From Synaphobranchus kaupii (Eukaryota; Chordata; Actinopteri; Anguilliformes; Synaphobranchidae): a stretch of 64,000 bases of DNA. The position numbers were made by a program, and so were the translations under genes. Each line of letters opens with the position of its first letter. Position 1 is the stretch's first letter. The notes under the pieces were generated by a model. The model did no database searches. It saw nothing but the letters and a program-made list of their open reading frames with translations, and was not told the origin of the DNA. The stretch spans positions 27,550,161 through 27,614,160 of the forward strand of contig CM056395.1 of NCBI GenBank assembly GCA_029718625.1. The letters run 5' to 3'. Of the stretch, positions 24,717-40,368 are shown one piece after another.

Positions 24717-25267
24717 CTACACCTCTGTCCCCTCTCTTGGGTATATCAAACTGTTTACACTGAAGCTGTTGTAGAAATGTCCATTGAACGGCCCGCTCTG
24801 TCCGCCGCTGAAAGAGTTGTAGTAGACGCCACGGTTGAGGTGCAGGCTATCCGAAATCTCAGTGCCCCCACTGTCCTGAGAAGAATTTGTGTGATACGGG
24901 CTGACGGCAGTGATGTTACGGCTTGACAGCTCGTTCACCAGTCCGAGAGAGGCTTGTCTGCCGTTGTGGCCAGAGTTCAGCGCGGACATGTTGCTGAAGA
25001 AGTTGTTAAAACACGGCGCAGCAGATAGTCCCGGTGGCGACACGCTTTTTTGGTCTTCACTGGCCGAGTCCAATTCCGGAGAAGAAGGCTCCATGAGGGG
25101 CGGACTGTCGGAGGACTTGATGGCCGGAGCCGATCGCCCTTCCTCCACTTTAGTGTTGCCAGGAACCCCGTTGCTGGAGTCCGACCTGCGCTTCCTCTTT
25201 CTGCGGAAGTTTCCGTTGTCGAACATTTTCTCGCAGTTAGGGTCCAACGTCCAGTAATTACCCTTTC
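24717..25267 (-). CDS. foxi1: FOXI gene coding exon 2
   Basis: 551 nt, starting GAAAGGGTAATTACTGGACG after the acceptor TTTATAG and ending GAGGTGTAG. It supplies the end of the forkhead domain, the basic stretch RRKRKRRSD and the C-terminal region. Confidence 0.93.
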
Positions 25268-26534
25268 CTATAAATGCATGAGCACATGAACATAGAACAT
25301 GTCAAGAAACATAAACGTGAAGCTGTGGGTAATTATAAAAGTATGCTATTGTTCGATTGTCCACTGAAATAGCTGTGTTATTTATTAATTTAGGAAGTAT
25401 GCTACTGGCGGTGGTTGAAGTTTATTACAGTTTAGTTACAGCAGCAACACCTGTCAGATTAAATTAAACTGTAAAAACATTCAACTTTGAAATACACCCT
25501 GAATTAGGGACTAACAGTTCTACAGTTTAAATTGCTCAGTTTTTACTGGTGTACAAATAAATAGCTCACTCGACAACAGAGCCTTTTGTGAATCGCCGTT
25601 AATCAATCCTTTGCAATCTGTTAAGAATAAGTTAATTATTGTGCTACCGAATAGGCCTACATATTTCGGCTAGTTTTGTAAATGAAGACGCACACATAGT
25701 CTACTCTCAATTCAAAATATTCTAAAATCTAAATAAATAAATAAAAATCTAGCCTAGCCTACCCCACATCTTAAAAACAGCGTGAGACATGTTGTCTATA
25801 TCCAACTAGGCGTAATGCCAGTTTAGAGTTTGAAATATACCCTTCAGTCTTCTCTCTGTAAAAACATCTTCAATTTCCTCCATTCAAAAATGTACCATGT
25901 CAGTGTCCCCTTTAAAGACAATCTTTAATCGTTTCTACCCACCTGGGTCATCCTCGTCTCGGGGCACTTTCTTGAAGCAGTCGTTCAGCGACAGATTGTG
26001 CCGGATGGAGTTCTGCCAGCCGGCTTTACTTTTCTTATAGAAAGGAAAGTTTTCCGCCACATACTGGTAGATCTGACTGAGGGTGAGTTTCTTCTCGTGC
26101 GCGTTCTGAATGGCCATGGCGATGAGCGCCGAGTAGGAGTACGGTGGCCGCACGAGCTTCAGCAGCTCCTCCTGACTGGCCACAGACAGCCAGCCCAGGT
26201 CTGCGCCCGCGAATCCGGACGAATTGGGCAGGAACTGCCGCTGCGACCCGTAGGACGGTGGCATGAACGGGGCAGAGTTGTTTCCGTGGAGGTAGGGCGT
26301 CGAGGAATTGACGGCGGGTCCGTTGAGCCAGAGGTAAGGGTTTGAGGAGGACGCGTAGTCGCCCAGCCCGTATCCGGTCGCTCTCTGTGCTCCGTGGAGG
26401 CTCTGCTGGTGATACATGCTGAAGTTATCGCAATAAACGGCCATCTCCGGGGCTTCCTGGGTGCTTCTGACCTGAGACTGGTGCGGGCTAACTGTTGGAG
26501 AGGTGTGATGGGCTTGCGAATCAATGGAGTTCAT
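24717..26534 (-). CDS. foxi1: FOXI-class forkhead transcription factor (foxi1-like)
   Basis: Two coding exons (25943-26534 and 24717-25267) join in phase 1 to give 380 aa. The protein is a nuclear DNA-binding transcription factor; FOXI proteins act in otic placode, epibranchial and ionocyte development. Visible features: start [10 protein letters not shown]; a FOXI-type N-terminal block ending [10 protein letters not shown] (residues 64-73); the forkhead domain from about residue 128 ([16 protein letters not shown]) to about 222; recognition helix [11 protein letters not shown] (175-185); [20 protein letters not shown] followed by a basic nuclear-localisation stretch; Ser-rich C-terminal region; and the FOXI-type terminus [12 protein letters not shown] start at the ATG at 26534; an upstream in-frame TTG is not used. 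The exon junction in GACCCAG/GAAAGGG falls inside the forkhead domain, as usual for FOXI genes. The class is certain. Which teleost paralogue (foxi1 or foxi2) is less so, and the symbol is my best guess. Confidence 0.93.
25268..25942 (-). other. FOXI intron
   Basis: A 675-bp AT-rich phase-1 intron from GTGGGT to TTTATAG. No repeat array or other exon was seen in it. Confidence 0.85.
25943..26534 (-). CDS. foxi1: FOXI gene coding exon 1
   Basis: 592 nt, encoding residues 1-197 and the first base of codon 198. The donor is CCAG/GTGGGT. The exon covers the N-terminal activation region and most of the forkhead domain up to RDEDDP. Confidence 0.93.
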
Positions 26535-26649
26535 AATATCCACAGGCAACCCCTCCTGAATAGAACAATGGGACGGTTAGAGGCGCGTTTCTGATTTTCT
26601 CGTACTGATGCAGCGACAAGTGCCAAGTGCACTGTGCTGGACTTTTAGT

Positions 26650-26656
26650 TTTTATA
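26650..26656 (-). promoter_or_regulatory. TATA box of the FOXI gene
   Basis: TATAAAA on the minus strand, about 116 bp upstream of the start codon. This would place initiation near 26620-26630 and give a 5' UTR of roughly 90 bp. Confidence 0.65.
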
Positions 26657-26714
26657 CAGCTGCGACTGAACGCGGATCGCCGTCTGGGGGCTTAACATGC
26701 GGAGTAAACGGTAG

Positions 26715-26719
26715 CCAAT
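26715..26719. promoter_or_regulatory. CCAAT box of the FOXI promoter
   Basis: CCAAT (in AGCCAATAGA, plus strand) lies about 60 bp upstream of the TATA box, at the usual promoter-proximal distance for NF-Y. It works in either orientation. Confidence 0.5.
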
Positions 26720-26734
26720 AGAAACACAGTCTCG

Positions 26735-30444
<3,710 letters not shown>

Positions 30445-30454
30445 TACATATATA

Positions 30455-30888
30455 CAGTGCTCTCCAAAATTATTGGCACTCCTGGTAAAGATGAGTAAAA
30501 AGGGTTATAAAAAAATTCACCGTGTGGTGAATTAGCTTAATCTCACGCTGAAAAAAATGAGAATGTTTAATTGAAGTAAATTTATTCTGAGAAAAAAAAA
30601 AGAAGGGTGAACCCTCATCAAGAAATAATTATTTTTAACAAAACCATGTGTGCCACAATTATTGGCACGGAACCTCCACCATACTTAACAGTGGGGATCA
30701 GGTTATTTTCGGTATAGCCATCCTTCTTTTTACGCCAAACCCACCTTGAGTGTTGGTTGCCGAAAAGCTCAATTTTTGTTTCATCTGACCATAGAACACG
30801 GTTTAGCAAACTCCAGGCGCTTATGTTTGTGGTGAAATGGTAGGAAAGGCTATTTTCTGGCATGCCTTCCAAATAATTTGTTGCCATG
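30455..30888 (-). mobile_element. Tc1/mariner transposase remnant
   Basis: The terminus CAGTGCTCTCCAAAATTATT follows TATA. The minus strand then encodes a fragment with VLWSDETKIELFG, matching the region around the second catalytic Asp of Tc1 transposases, and a WVWRKKKDGY-like segment. Only about 80 residues of a family that usually runs to about 340 remain, and the left part is not in frame. The element is dead. Confidence 0.8.
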
Positions 30889-30892
30889 GAGG

Positions 30893-32890
30893 TTCAATTC
30901 AATTAAATTTTATTTGTATAGCGCTTTTTACAGAGAACTGTCACAAAGACGCTGCACAGAGAAACAGAAGGAAAATTGAGCAAAAAAATCTGGCCTGAAC
31001 CCCCAACCAGCAAAACGAGGTAAAAAACTCCCCGGTGGGAAGAGAAAAACACTGAACAGTGGCGAGAAAAAACTCCCCAATGGGAAGAAATCTCGGAAGG
31101 AACCTGGCTAGAGAGGGGGGGCCCATCCTTCGCTGGCCGGCCCGGTTTAAACTAATGGTGGAATGGATGGTAATAGACTGTAATGAGGGATCTAATAAAA
31201 CTAGCTGGTAAGTAGAAAGTCCAAAGAAAAAGATTGTAAAATGTTCAATTCAAAGGGGCGGGGTGGTGCATCTGGGACTCCGGTTGCGTCAAGGCAGGGG
31301 CATAAACCAGGGGAGGGACAGGACTGGAGCAGTCTGCAAACTCAGGGCGAGGGGCGGGACTAGAGCAATCAGCAAACTCAGGCGAGGGGCAGGACTGGAG
31401 CGGTCAGCAGATCAGGGCGAGGGGGGACGGGCCGGAGTAATCTGCAGCTCAGGGTGAGGGAGGAAAAGAGAAGGTTAGCCCCCCCGAAATCCTTAACTAT
31501 AGGATTGACTAAAGAGGTACGTTTTTAGCCTACACTTAAAGAGAGAAAGTGTGTCTGAAGCCCGAACAAAAAATAGGAAGATTGTTCCATAATAAAGGAG
31601 CTCTGTAAGAGAAGGCTCTGCCACTCATTGTAATTTTAGATATAATAGGAATTTTCAAATAGGCAGCACTTTGAGAGCGAAGTAATCTAGGAGGACAGTA
31701 AGGAATGAGTAAGTCACTAAGATATTCTGGAGCCAAACCATTTAAAGCTTTAAACGCTTAAAGTAAAATATTGTAGTCAATTCTGAATTTGACAGGCAGC
31801 CAATGAAGATTTTTGAGCACCGGGCTGATATGCTCCCATTTCTTGGTTCTAGTAAGAACCCTAGCAGCTGCATTCTGTACAAGTTGGAGACGATTCAGGG
31901 CTGAGCCAGTGCAACCAGACAATAAAGCATTACAGTAATCTAGTCGAGAGGTTACAAAAGCATGAACCATTTTTTCAGCATCCTCCAAGTACAACACTCC
32001 TTAATTTAGATATATTCCTCAGGTGGAAGAAGGCCATTTTTGTGATATTGTTACTATGGGGCTGAAAGGAGAGGTCTGAATCAATAGTTATATCTAATAT
32101 CTCAGTCTTATCTGAGTTCAATAAGAGGCCATTACATCTTTAAGACAGGTCTCTAGTTTAGACAACTGGTAAACTTCACCTGGCTTAACTGATATATAAA
32201 TTTGTGTGTCATCTGCATAGCAGTGGTAGTTAACACCATGCCTGCTTATAATGTTCCCAAGAGGGAGCATGTAAAGAGAAAAGAGCAAAGGACCCAAAAC
32301 CGATCCTTGTGGTACTCCAAAGTTCACCTGAAAATTCAGAGGACTGATTGTTTACCCTAACAAACTGGGATCTATCATAGAGATAAGATTTAAACCACAT
32401 AAGAGCATGCCTGGTGAGACCAACTAAATTTTCTAGCCTGTGGAGGAGAATATGATGGACTGCAGTATCAAAGGCAGCACTCAGGTCAAGTAAAACAAGA
32501 ATAGAAATACAGCCACAATCCAGAGAGAGGGCAGTCTCAGTGCTATGGTGCTTCCTAAACCCAGATTGAAACCTCTCATACACGTTATTAGTATGTAAAA
32601 ATGAAGAAAGCTGTTGTGCTACATATTTCTCAAGAATCTTTGATAAAAATGGGAGGTTTGAAATTGGTCTATAATTAGCCAGGACAGTGGGATCCAAATT
32701 TGGTTTCTTAAGCAGTGGCTCGATTTCTGCCAATTTAAAGGATGTAGGAACATGGCCCGATAACAATGATGAGTTAATTAAGTGAAGAATTGGTTTGATG
32801 AGCATAGGCAAGATCTCCTTCAGTAGCGTTGTGGTTACGGGGTCTAGAAGACAGGTGGATGATTTAGAAGAAGAAACTAACTTAGTTCAC
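30893..32890 (-). mobile_element. 5'-truncated, frame-broken non-LTR retrotransposon (L2/CR1-like LINE)
   Basis: The minus strand carries reverse-transcriptase motifs in order: a fingers segment LANYRPISNLPFLSKILEK, GFRKHHSTETAL, the catalytic motif A region [27 protein letters not shown], the motif C box [11 protein letters not shown], then the C-terminal part VTSRLDYCNALL and NAAARVLTRT. These lie in different frames (32230-32811, 32118-32327, 31758-31997, 31536-31736), so indels have broken the gene. The 3' end at about 30893 reads GCGCTATACAAATAAAATTT then TTGAATTGAA on the minus strand, the typical short-repeat tail of fish L2-like elements. No endonuclease domain is seen. Confidence 0.85.
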
Positions 32891-33074
32891 TCTCAAGTAT
32901 GGGAGTAAATGATTCAAGTCGTTCAGTGTGTCTAGGAGGCAGTTCTATATCGTCAAAACGGGAAAATGGGAAGAAGAAGAAGAGGAAGGAGAAAAATAAC
33001 CCGTTTGGGGCTTTATTGTGTGGATGTGTGAAGTTGTATCTGAATGCTGTGTGGTTTACTGTGTGTCCCCAAAA

Positions 33075-34345
33075 TAATTTTGCACCCTGTTAGTTTGTAG
33101 TTTTTCTCCTACAAAAATAGCCTACACTTCCCATGACATAATGTTCAGGAAATTACATAATTTTCTTTGGAGGGAATTCAACTGAGCCAACTGAAGTAAG
33201 TATGAACTGTCAGTTTTATCTTTTTTCTCCAAGTTTTATAATGTCAACCTGCTTGTCACAACCTTAAAGTTCCACCCTGTTAGGCTACTTTATTAAGAAA
33301 ATATAATTTCAAAACTTGTTTCATATAAGGAGTAAAGTGCTGTTTACATGTAGGGTCTGATGCTAGCTGGAGAATGATCACTCACAGAGCTAGGGCTAAC
33401 ATAGTTGAAAAAATTCCCCCGTTAGTTGTGTTAACCTAACAGGGTGGAACATGCACCTAACAGGGTGGAAATGTTGATAGAAAATGTAGTAAATAAATTA
33501 TTTATAATGAGATACATATAATATTTGTGATGTATTTGCAACTGTTAACTATTAATGCAATTTAATATACAGTGCCCTGCATAATATTTGGGATAGTGAA
33601 GCATTTTTTCTTCTCTGGCATGTAAAGGATATGCAACCAAATACTAAACATGACTACTTTATTTGACATTATGTTAATGTGTCCCTAGGAGCCCTGAAAT
33701 AGGCGAACTATGTAAAAAAAAGTGTTATAATTTCTAAATGGTGAATCCAATACTTATACAAATACTCTCTAATCAAAGCTGAAAATCTGTTCTTTAACGG
33801 CATATTAATTGTTTGATTTGAAATCTTAACTGGAGTACAGAGTCAAAAGAAGATAAAATGCTTGACTGTCCCTTAAAGGAATTGGCCGGTGTTCTAAGAC
33901 CCCGGGTTAATTGTTGACATTGTCTATATCGAAATGTAAATCAGCCGTTATTTTATTATTTTTCACCTCCTCTCGCCGTGTACGCGCGTTCCCAAGATTG
34001 GACAGCTTGCCAGCCTTTGCCAACCATTCTATTCCAAACGAGTATTTAGCAGCTCCCATCGCTGTGCCTTTGCTTTGTCCAACACAAGTAAGCGCATACG
34101 AACTGCCCCGGGTAGGTAGATAATAATAATTTTGTTTATTGTTGGTGTTGATTCCACCCTGTTATGCTCCATTCCACCCTGTTAGCTGAACAATTTCAAA
34201 AAAATTATTTAGTAATTATTTTTAGACAATAAACAAATATAACGGAATAAGGGACACATAATGCACATGAAAATGTAAATATTGTTATGCACTTTCATTT
34301 TTAACACTTTGTGATTGCTATTCATATGTCCTAACAGGGTGGCAT
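33075..34345. mobile_element. Possible DNA element with recurrent CACCCTGTTAG motif
   Basis: GCACCCTGTTAG at the left edge and CTAACAGGGTGGC at the right edge are inverted copies. The same word recurs inside in both orientations (near 33272, 33438, 33458, 34155 and 34176). A small Tc1-like piece starting CAGTGCCCTGCATAATATTT (33571) is nested within. There is no transposase frame, so the element type is unknown. Confidence 0.45.
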
Positions 34346-36003
34346 ACTGTCACGGAACAAACTGCCCATAATTATAAGGATTTAAGTGCCTGAGCTTGGC
34401 CAATATGTTTTCCGGACAGTTAAACATATCCCTTTTCTGATTAAATGTTAAAAACATGAAAAATCTATACTATTTTTTTCAAAAGTTACCAGGTCCAAAA
34501 GGCAAACTGTTTTTTTTTTTTACATTTATTATAATTTATATGAGAAAAGGGATCACATTTATGGAATTTAAAGGGAGAAGGAATTGAATTGGATTATTCA
34601 AGACCAATTCAAGATTTTCACTTATTCACATTTTTCTGTTAAGATGATTGATGAGATGAATCATGAAAAATAATTTCAATACAAAAAAAAACATATGACA
34701 ATAGTCTCAACTGTAAAACACGAAACAACTGGTTAATCCAACTACAAAGACAACCCCTGGTAGAACCATTAACATTGGTTAAACATAACAGTAATCCAGC
34801 TTCAACAATAACACCAACGCATTCCAATTAAAAAAACTATGTATTTATGAAATGTACAACCCATCTGGATAAAAAAAACAACAGATTTAGGATGATTCAG
34901 CAAATATACTTTATGGTGTTTTTCGCTTTTTGGACAAGAGACTATAGTCTTGTTTTTCAAGTGTAAAAGATGACCATTTCCCTTGCTTGCAAACATAACC
35001 ATAATCCTAACTCAACCCTAACCATAATGGTAACCCTATGGGCCTTAGGAGCCATAATCAGGTATTGATTTTTGTATTCAGGTGGATGAAAAAAAATTAG
35101 AAAATATTAATTTTAAAAAATTCAAGAAATGTGTTTGAAGTGTATTTCCCTGAAAAGATATCAAAAGACAAGGCTATAGTCTTATGTCATAAAAACTGCA
35201 TTAACCTTTGCCCAAGGTCATGAATACAAACCTAATCTTGCATCTACACTAACACTTACCAACTCCAGCTGAACCCCAATTTGAACCTGTAAACCTCATT
35301 CTAGCCCTAGGAGTCTGAAATGTATAATTTCTGGATGAAAAACAACTGAAATATCATCAATGCCATAAATACACAATGTCCAAATAGTGAAAACTGCAAA
35401 GATTGTAAATATTTTACTCTTTCATGCAGATGGAAATCATGTTTACTTAATAACCACAGTGAAATAAATGAAAGAAAATTAGTCTGAGAACCTTTAGTAT
35501 GAAATATTATTTCAGTGGAAAATCATAAAAACACATAAGAAAACACAAAAAGTTTTAAACGTTTAAAATGTTATTTCTTCATTCAGATTGTCATCATGCT
35601 TAACTAAATTATGGACAGAAATGAGTTTGAGGACGTTTGTGATGAAATAATTATTTAATTGGAAAATCAGCACAATACATAAATCAAATGTGAAAAAAAC
35701 TCAATTTAAATATGCCATTTTTACATTTAAGAAAATTTAGTTGAATGTAAAATATGAAAAATGAAAAATGTTTCTGCTAAAAATCAGCAAAATACATATC
35801 TTATGTCCAAAAAGTGAAAAAAAAAAAAAACTTCATACATGCCATTTATTCGTTCAGATGGATGGGAAATCATGTTTATTTAATAACCCCGGTCAAATAA
35901 ATGAATTAAGATGAGTTTGATGACCTTTATTTTGAAAACTTATTACAGTGAAAAATCACAATAAGTTAAAAATTGTAAATTTCTTGTACATTTCTTCATA
36001 CAA
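34346..36003. other. AT-rich gene-free stretch with degenerate internal repeats
   Basis: No exon was found. Diverged copies of a segment including ATCATGTTTACTTAATAAC and GATGAGTTTGATGACCTTT occur around 35440, 35595 and 35870, which suggests an old, decayed duplication. Confidence 0.45.
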
Positions 36004-36200
36004 ATTTCCATATAGTTCAATTGGAAAATGAGTCAGGAGAAACAACCCTTAAAGCGATCCATCCATATCTACTGCATATCTGGCAGCAGAGTGATGGTTT
36101 GAGGCTTGTTTGATACCTCATACTCTTGAATACTTACAGCCATTTCACCAACCATGTATTCCATATTGTTCCAGTGTAATTTACAGCTTAATCTAGGATT
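36004..36200 (-). mobile_element. Partial family A repeat
   Basis: It shares GAGAAACAACCCTTAAAG, the GATCCATCCATATCTACTGC segment and GTGATGGTTTGAGGCTTGTT with the foldback element at 36.9-38.1 kb and, at lower similarity, with family A copies 1-3. Confidence 0.65.
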
Positions 36201-36942
36201 TCCTATTAAATTATCTTCATATTCAATGATGCAAATATTTCTGCTGGTTTCTCATCAGTATAAATGAAAATAGAAAATTAAATAATTTTAATCCTCCAAT
36301 TCCCAGAGTTAAAACTATAGTCTAGTGTGTTTTGGATGATTTCCCATTAAATACATACTTCATGATACATAGTCACAAACACTACTTTGGGGTTTAGGTA
36401 ATATTGACCCAATGAGATAATTTAGCAACAATGTAAATAAAAAAATAAAAATAAAAAATCGAATATTTTTTGGAGGTAGTAAGCCTAATATCATGTTTTC
36501 TACGTTTGGTTATTTCCTATGAAATACATAATTCCTGTTGTAGGCCAGTCTTTCAAGGGAAATCAGTCAAAACAAGAAACAACGCGCCTTTTTGAGTGAC
36601 CTGTAAACTGTAAATTACAGCATCATGACTACCTTCTCGTATTTACAGCGCGAACAGTACGGCGCTGAGGATTAGCATCTCAAAGCCGCTTCATTTACAA
36701 AAAGCCTTTGAGCAGCAAACATGTAGAATTTTATTCACTGAAGTGGGAGACTGCTGCCACCTTGTGGTGAACCGTTTACCATGCAGACGTCTCACTTTTC
36801 TTCACACCCAGGAGATGTCAACTGTTTTTAGTAGTTACATTAACTTCCACGCTAGGGGCAGAATATATTCTTCACTGTATAGGGCAAAGTCACACCTTCT
36901 TGAGGAATGCAATTTTAGTTATGAAAACTGCACTTATGTGTA
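36201..36942. other. Gene-free stretch
   Basis: AT-rich unique sequence. GCTGCCACCTTGTGGTG at 36754-36770 resembles the CTCF core motif, but that is weak evidence alone. Confidence 0.4.
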
Positions 36943-38120
36943 TACAAACCCCAATTCCAATAAAGTTTGGACAGTATGTAAAATGCACATGAAAGCAGAA
37001 AGCAGTGATTTGTAAATTGTCTTTTACATATATTTAATTGAAAACAGTACAAAGAAAAGATGTTTAATGTTTTACCTTATCAACATTATTGATTTTTGTA
37101 AATATACGCCAATTCCAAATTTGATGCCTGCAACACGTTCCAAAAAAGTTGGGAACAGGGGCAAAAAAAAAAAAAAAAGACTGGGAAGTTCAAAAAACAC
37201 CTGTTTGGAACATTCCACAGGTAAACAGGTGATGCTATCATGACTGGGTATAAAAGGATATCAAAAGACTCTTGATATCTTATTTTCAGGTACTCTTACC
37301 GGCGATACTATAACCTCTCTGCATTTGAATGGATCTCTATGGGAATTGGGGGGTGGGACTAGATTTAGCTGTAAATTATGCTGGAACAGTATGGAACCCA
37401 TGGTTGGCTAAATGGCTGTAAGTCATCAAGGGCCTGAGGTATCAAACGAGGCTCAAACCATCACTCTGCTGCCAGATATGCAGTAGATATGGATGGATAA
37501 CTTAAAGGGTTGTTTCTCCTGACTTATTTTTCCATAGAGTTCAATATGAAAATGAGGAGAAACAACCCTTAAAGTGATCCATCCATATCTACTGCATATC
37601 TGGCAGCAGTGATGGTTTGAGGCTTGTTTTATACCCCAGGTCCTTGATGACTTGCAGCCATTTAGCCAACCATGTGTTCCATACTATTCCTGTGTAATTT
37701 ACAGCTTAATCTAGTCCCACCCCCCAATTCCCATAGAGATCCATTCAAATGCAGAGGTTATAGTATTGCTTGTGATAGTACCTGAAAATAAGATATCAAG
37801 AGTCTTTTGATATTCTTTTATACCCAGTCATGATAGCATCACCTGTTTACCTGTGGAATGTTCCAAACAGGTGTTTTTTGAACTTTGTCTTCTTTTTTTT
37901 TTTGCCCGTCCCAACTTTTTGGGAACGTGTTGCAGGCATCAAATGCGGAATTAGCGTGTTACAAAAATATATAAAGTTGATAAGGTAAAACATTAAATAT
38001 CTTTTCTTTGTACGGTTTTCAATTAAATATATGTGAAAGAGAATTTACAAATGACTGCTTTCTGCTTTTATGTGCATTCTACACACTGTCCCAACTTTTT
38101 TTTTGTAATTGGGGTTTGTA
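36943..38120. mobile_element. 1.18-kb foldback (palindromic) transposon
   Basis: The left end TACAAACCCCAATTCC is mirrored by GTAATTGGGGTTTGTA at the right. The arms stay complementary inward through the GTTCCAAACAGGTG, TATCAAAAGACTCTTGATAT and CTCTCTGCATTTGAATGGAT segments to a centre near 37534. The inner arms contain family A sequence in both orientations. There is no coding capacity. Arms of about 585 bp with modest divergence can form a giant hairpin, typical of foldback elements. Confidence 0.85.
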
Positions 38121-39549
38121 GTTTTGATGACCAAAAATATTTCTATTCCCTGAACTACAGTGGAAAACAGCTGCTGTACCTTTTTAAATTGTGATTCTTG
38201 TGCATGTTAAAATGCTTTAGTATCTTGTTCCAGGCCTGCTACTGGTGGCGAGGTGAATTTAATTTGGTTTTTTGTCATTATATTCTTACATTATTCAACA
38301 TTCTATTATTCAGTTATTTCATTATTCTGTTATTCTATTCTTATAACGTATGATGTAATCGTGAACTATTCTAAAACCCCACCAATAATGCTGAGGCTTC
38401 TCTCTAAGTTTTTTATTCTTTTCAAAATTCTAAGTCAGTGTTCTAGAACTCCAGTTAAGAACATTCTAATCACATATTTGTGATCTCACACCTTAAAGGG
38501 TTAATGTACATTATTCTGGAGAGAGGCATAATAACAAGGATCATTTATGTTTTATAGCCAAGTCCTCCTTCTAGTTGGATCTTTGCCCTTATTATCTTAA
38601 ATTATTTAACATACAACCTGACAACCTAACCATAGTGGGGAAATATTACAAATCAAGAAAAATACAAATTCAAGAGAAAACTTTTATATATGCAATTGGT
38701 TTTTACATGAAAATAGTGCAAGGTCAGGGTTCAGTTAGGTTTTTTTTTTTTTTCTCATAAATTTGTACACAGTATCAGATCTGTCCGTTCTTAAATAAAA
38801 CAAACCAATGTCTCCAGTAAGGAACATAGACATGTGCGATGCGTATGAAACACTTTTATAAATAGCTTAATCAGGGAAAAACATGAAGAATAAGTGAATG
38901 TTCCATTAACACTAAATATTTATGTGCACAACGGTGCAAAGGTAGAACTGGAAGAAATGAATATGAACACTTTTTATAACGTGGTTTATGGAGGGTCCGA
39001 TATAAAAATGATCGTAAGCACTGTATAACACCTTCATAAGCTCGAAATACAGTCATAAACACTTCTCCCAACTGACATAGACTGGGTGCTACAACTTTAC
39101 TTATGATACAGATCATGACATAACACACCCTCTGCCAATCTTAGAAGTTTTTTATGAATGTGCCCAGTGCATATGTGTTACGAGAGGTTATAACACTCCG
39201 TTCGTGCTGAAAGCTTCATAGGAAGTGTGCCGGAGCCGATTGCACTGCTCCCTGAAACCTGAGCAAGAGGGAAACACAAAGAGGAAGTCTGGGAAGAACT
39301 GAGGACACGTTTGGCGGAAGACACGCCCCGCTGGGGGAGGAGCTACGAGGGCGCTGGAGGGCAGGTGACTGACCCCGCGCCTCGTAACACCTGAATTCAT
39401 CGTTCCGGCCACAGCAGCGATGCACCAGCGTCTACGTCGACTCCGCGAGAAAAATGAAGACATCGCTCCACATGGTCACTGGCGTGGGAGAGGGGAGAGA
39501 ACGGGGGGGGGGGGGCTGTATCCCAGAGGTGAGGAAGGCAGGGGGTCCA
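38121..39549. other. Gene-free stretch beyond the receptor-like gene
   Basis: No coding region is supported. Overlapping 69- and 91-codon minus-strand frames at 39188-39463 have low-complexity composition and no motif. The distal 3' UTR of the receptor-like gene may extend here. The only AATAAA I noticed on the minus strand is far away (near 38412). Confidence 0.4.
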
Positions 39550-39590
39550 GTGTGTGTGTGTGTATGTATATTTGTGTTTGTGAGAGGGTG

Positions 39591-39622
<32 letters not shown>

Positions 39623-39644
39623 ATATTTGTGTTTGTGAGAGGGT

Positions 39645-39712
<68 letters not shown>

Positions 39713-39721
39713 TGAGAGGGT

Positions 39722-39757
<36 letters not shown>

Positions 39758-39803
39758 TGAGAGGGTGGTGTGTGTGTGTGTGTGTGTGTGTTTGTGAGAG
39801 GGT

Positions 39804-39837
<34 letters not shown>

Positions 39838-39873
39838 TGAGAGGGTGGTGTGTGTGTGTGTTTGTGAGAGGGT

Positions 39874-39931
<58 letters not shown>

Positions 39932-39954
39932 TGTGTGTGTGTTTGTGAGAGGGT

Positions 39955-39990
<36 letters not shown>

Positions 39991-39999
39991 TGAGAGGGT

Positions 40000-40037
<38 letters not shown>

Positions 40038-40047
40038 TGAGAGGGTG

Positions 40048-40078
<31 letters not shown>

Positions 40079-40087
40079 TGAGAGGGT

Positions 40088-40163
<76 letters not shown>

Positions 40164-40172
40164 CGCGTGCGA
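39550..40172. repeat. Interrupted (GT)n array in the 3' UTR of the receptor-like gene
   Basis: About 620 bp of GT dinucleotides, punctuated about ten times by TTTGTGAGAGGGTGGTG at variable spacing. It is a compound micro/minisatellite. It starts about 40 bp beyond the stop codon of the minus-strand gene, so the transcript would carry a long CA-rich 3' UTR. Confidence 0.93.
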
Positions 40173-40210
40173 GCGGTTTGTCCGGCGGAGTCCAGTGGTG
40201 CCGGAGGGCA

Positions 40211-40368
40211 TTACCAGCCAGCGTAAACAGGTTCCGTGTCGCCGGGCAGGGTGTAGAAGCGTCCTGGATGTCGGTCTTTGTGCAGCAGTGGCGCTCGTGA
40301 CAGCGACAGCTCCCCGTCTGTCTCCCGCTTCCTCCGCAGAACCAGCAGCACCACCAACAGCACCACCA
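40211..40368 (-). CDS. Receptor-like gene exon 9 (transmembrane end and tail)
   Basis: 158 nt, phase 1 to stop. It encodes MVVLLVVLLVLRRKRETDGE, then the tail to EPVYAGW and TAA. The acceptor CTTCCTCAG/TGGTGG is the last of nine near-identical copies in a 39-bp repeat, and only this one leads into the long tail. Confidence 0.82.

Noticed and set aside
26535..26549. Upstream in-frame start (TTG) for the FOXI protein
   Set aside because: A non-ATG start is not needed. The ATG at 26534 gives the family-typical N terminus MNSID.
36754..36770. CTCF-like GCTGCCACCTTGTGGTG
   Set aside because: A single imperfect match to a degenerate motif. Not strong enough to list as a regulatory site.
39432..40211. 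259-codon His-Thr frame and Cys-Val frames on the other strand
   Set aside because: Translation of a dinucleotide array. The region is the 3' UTR of the receptor-like gene.
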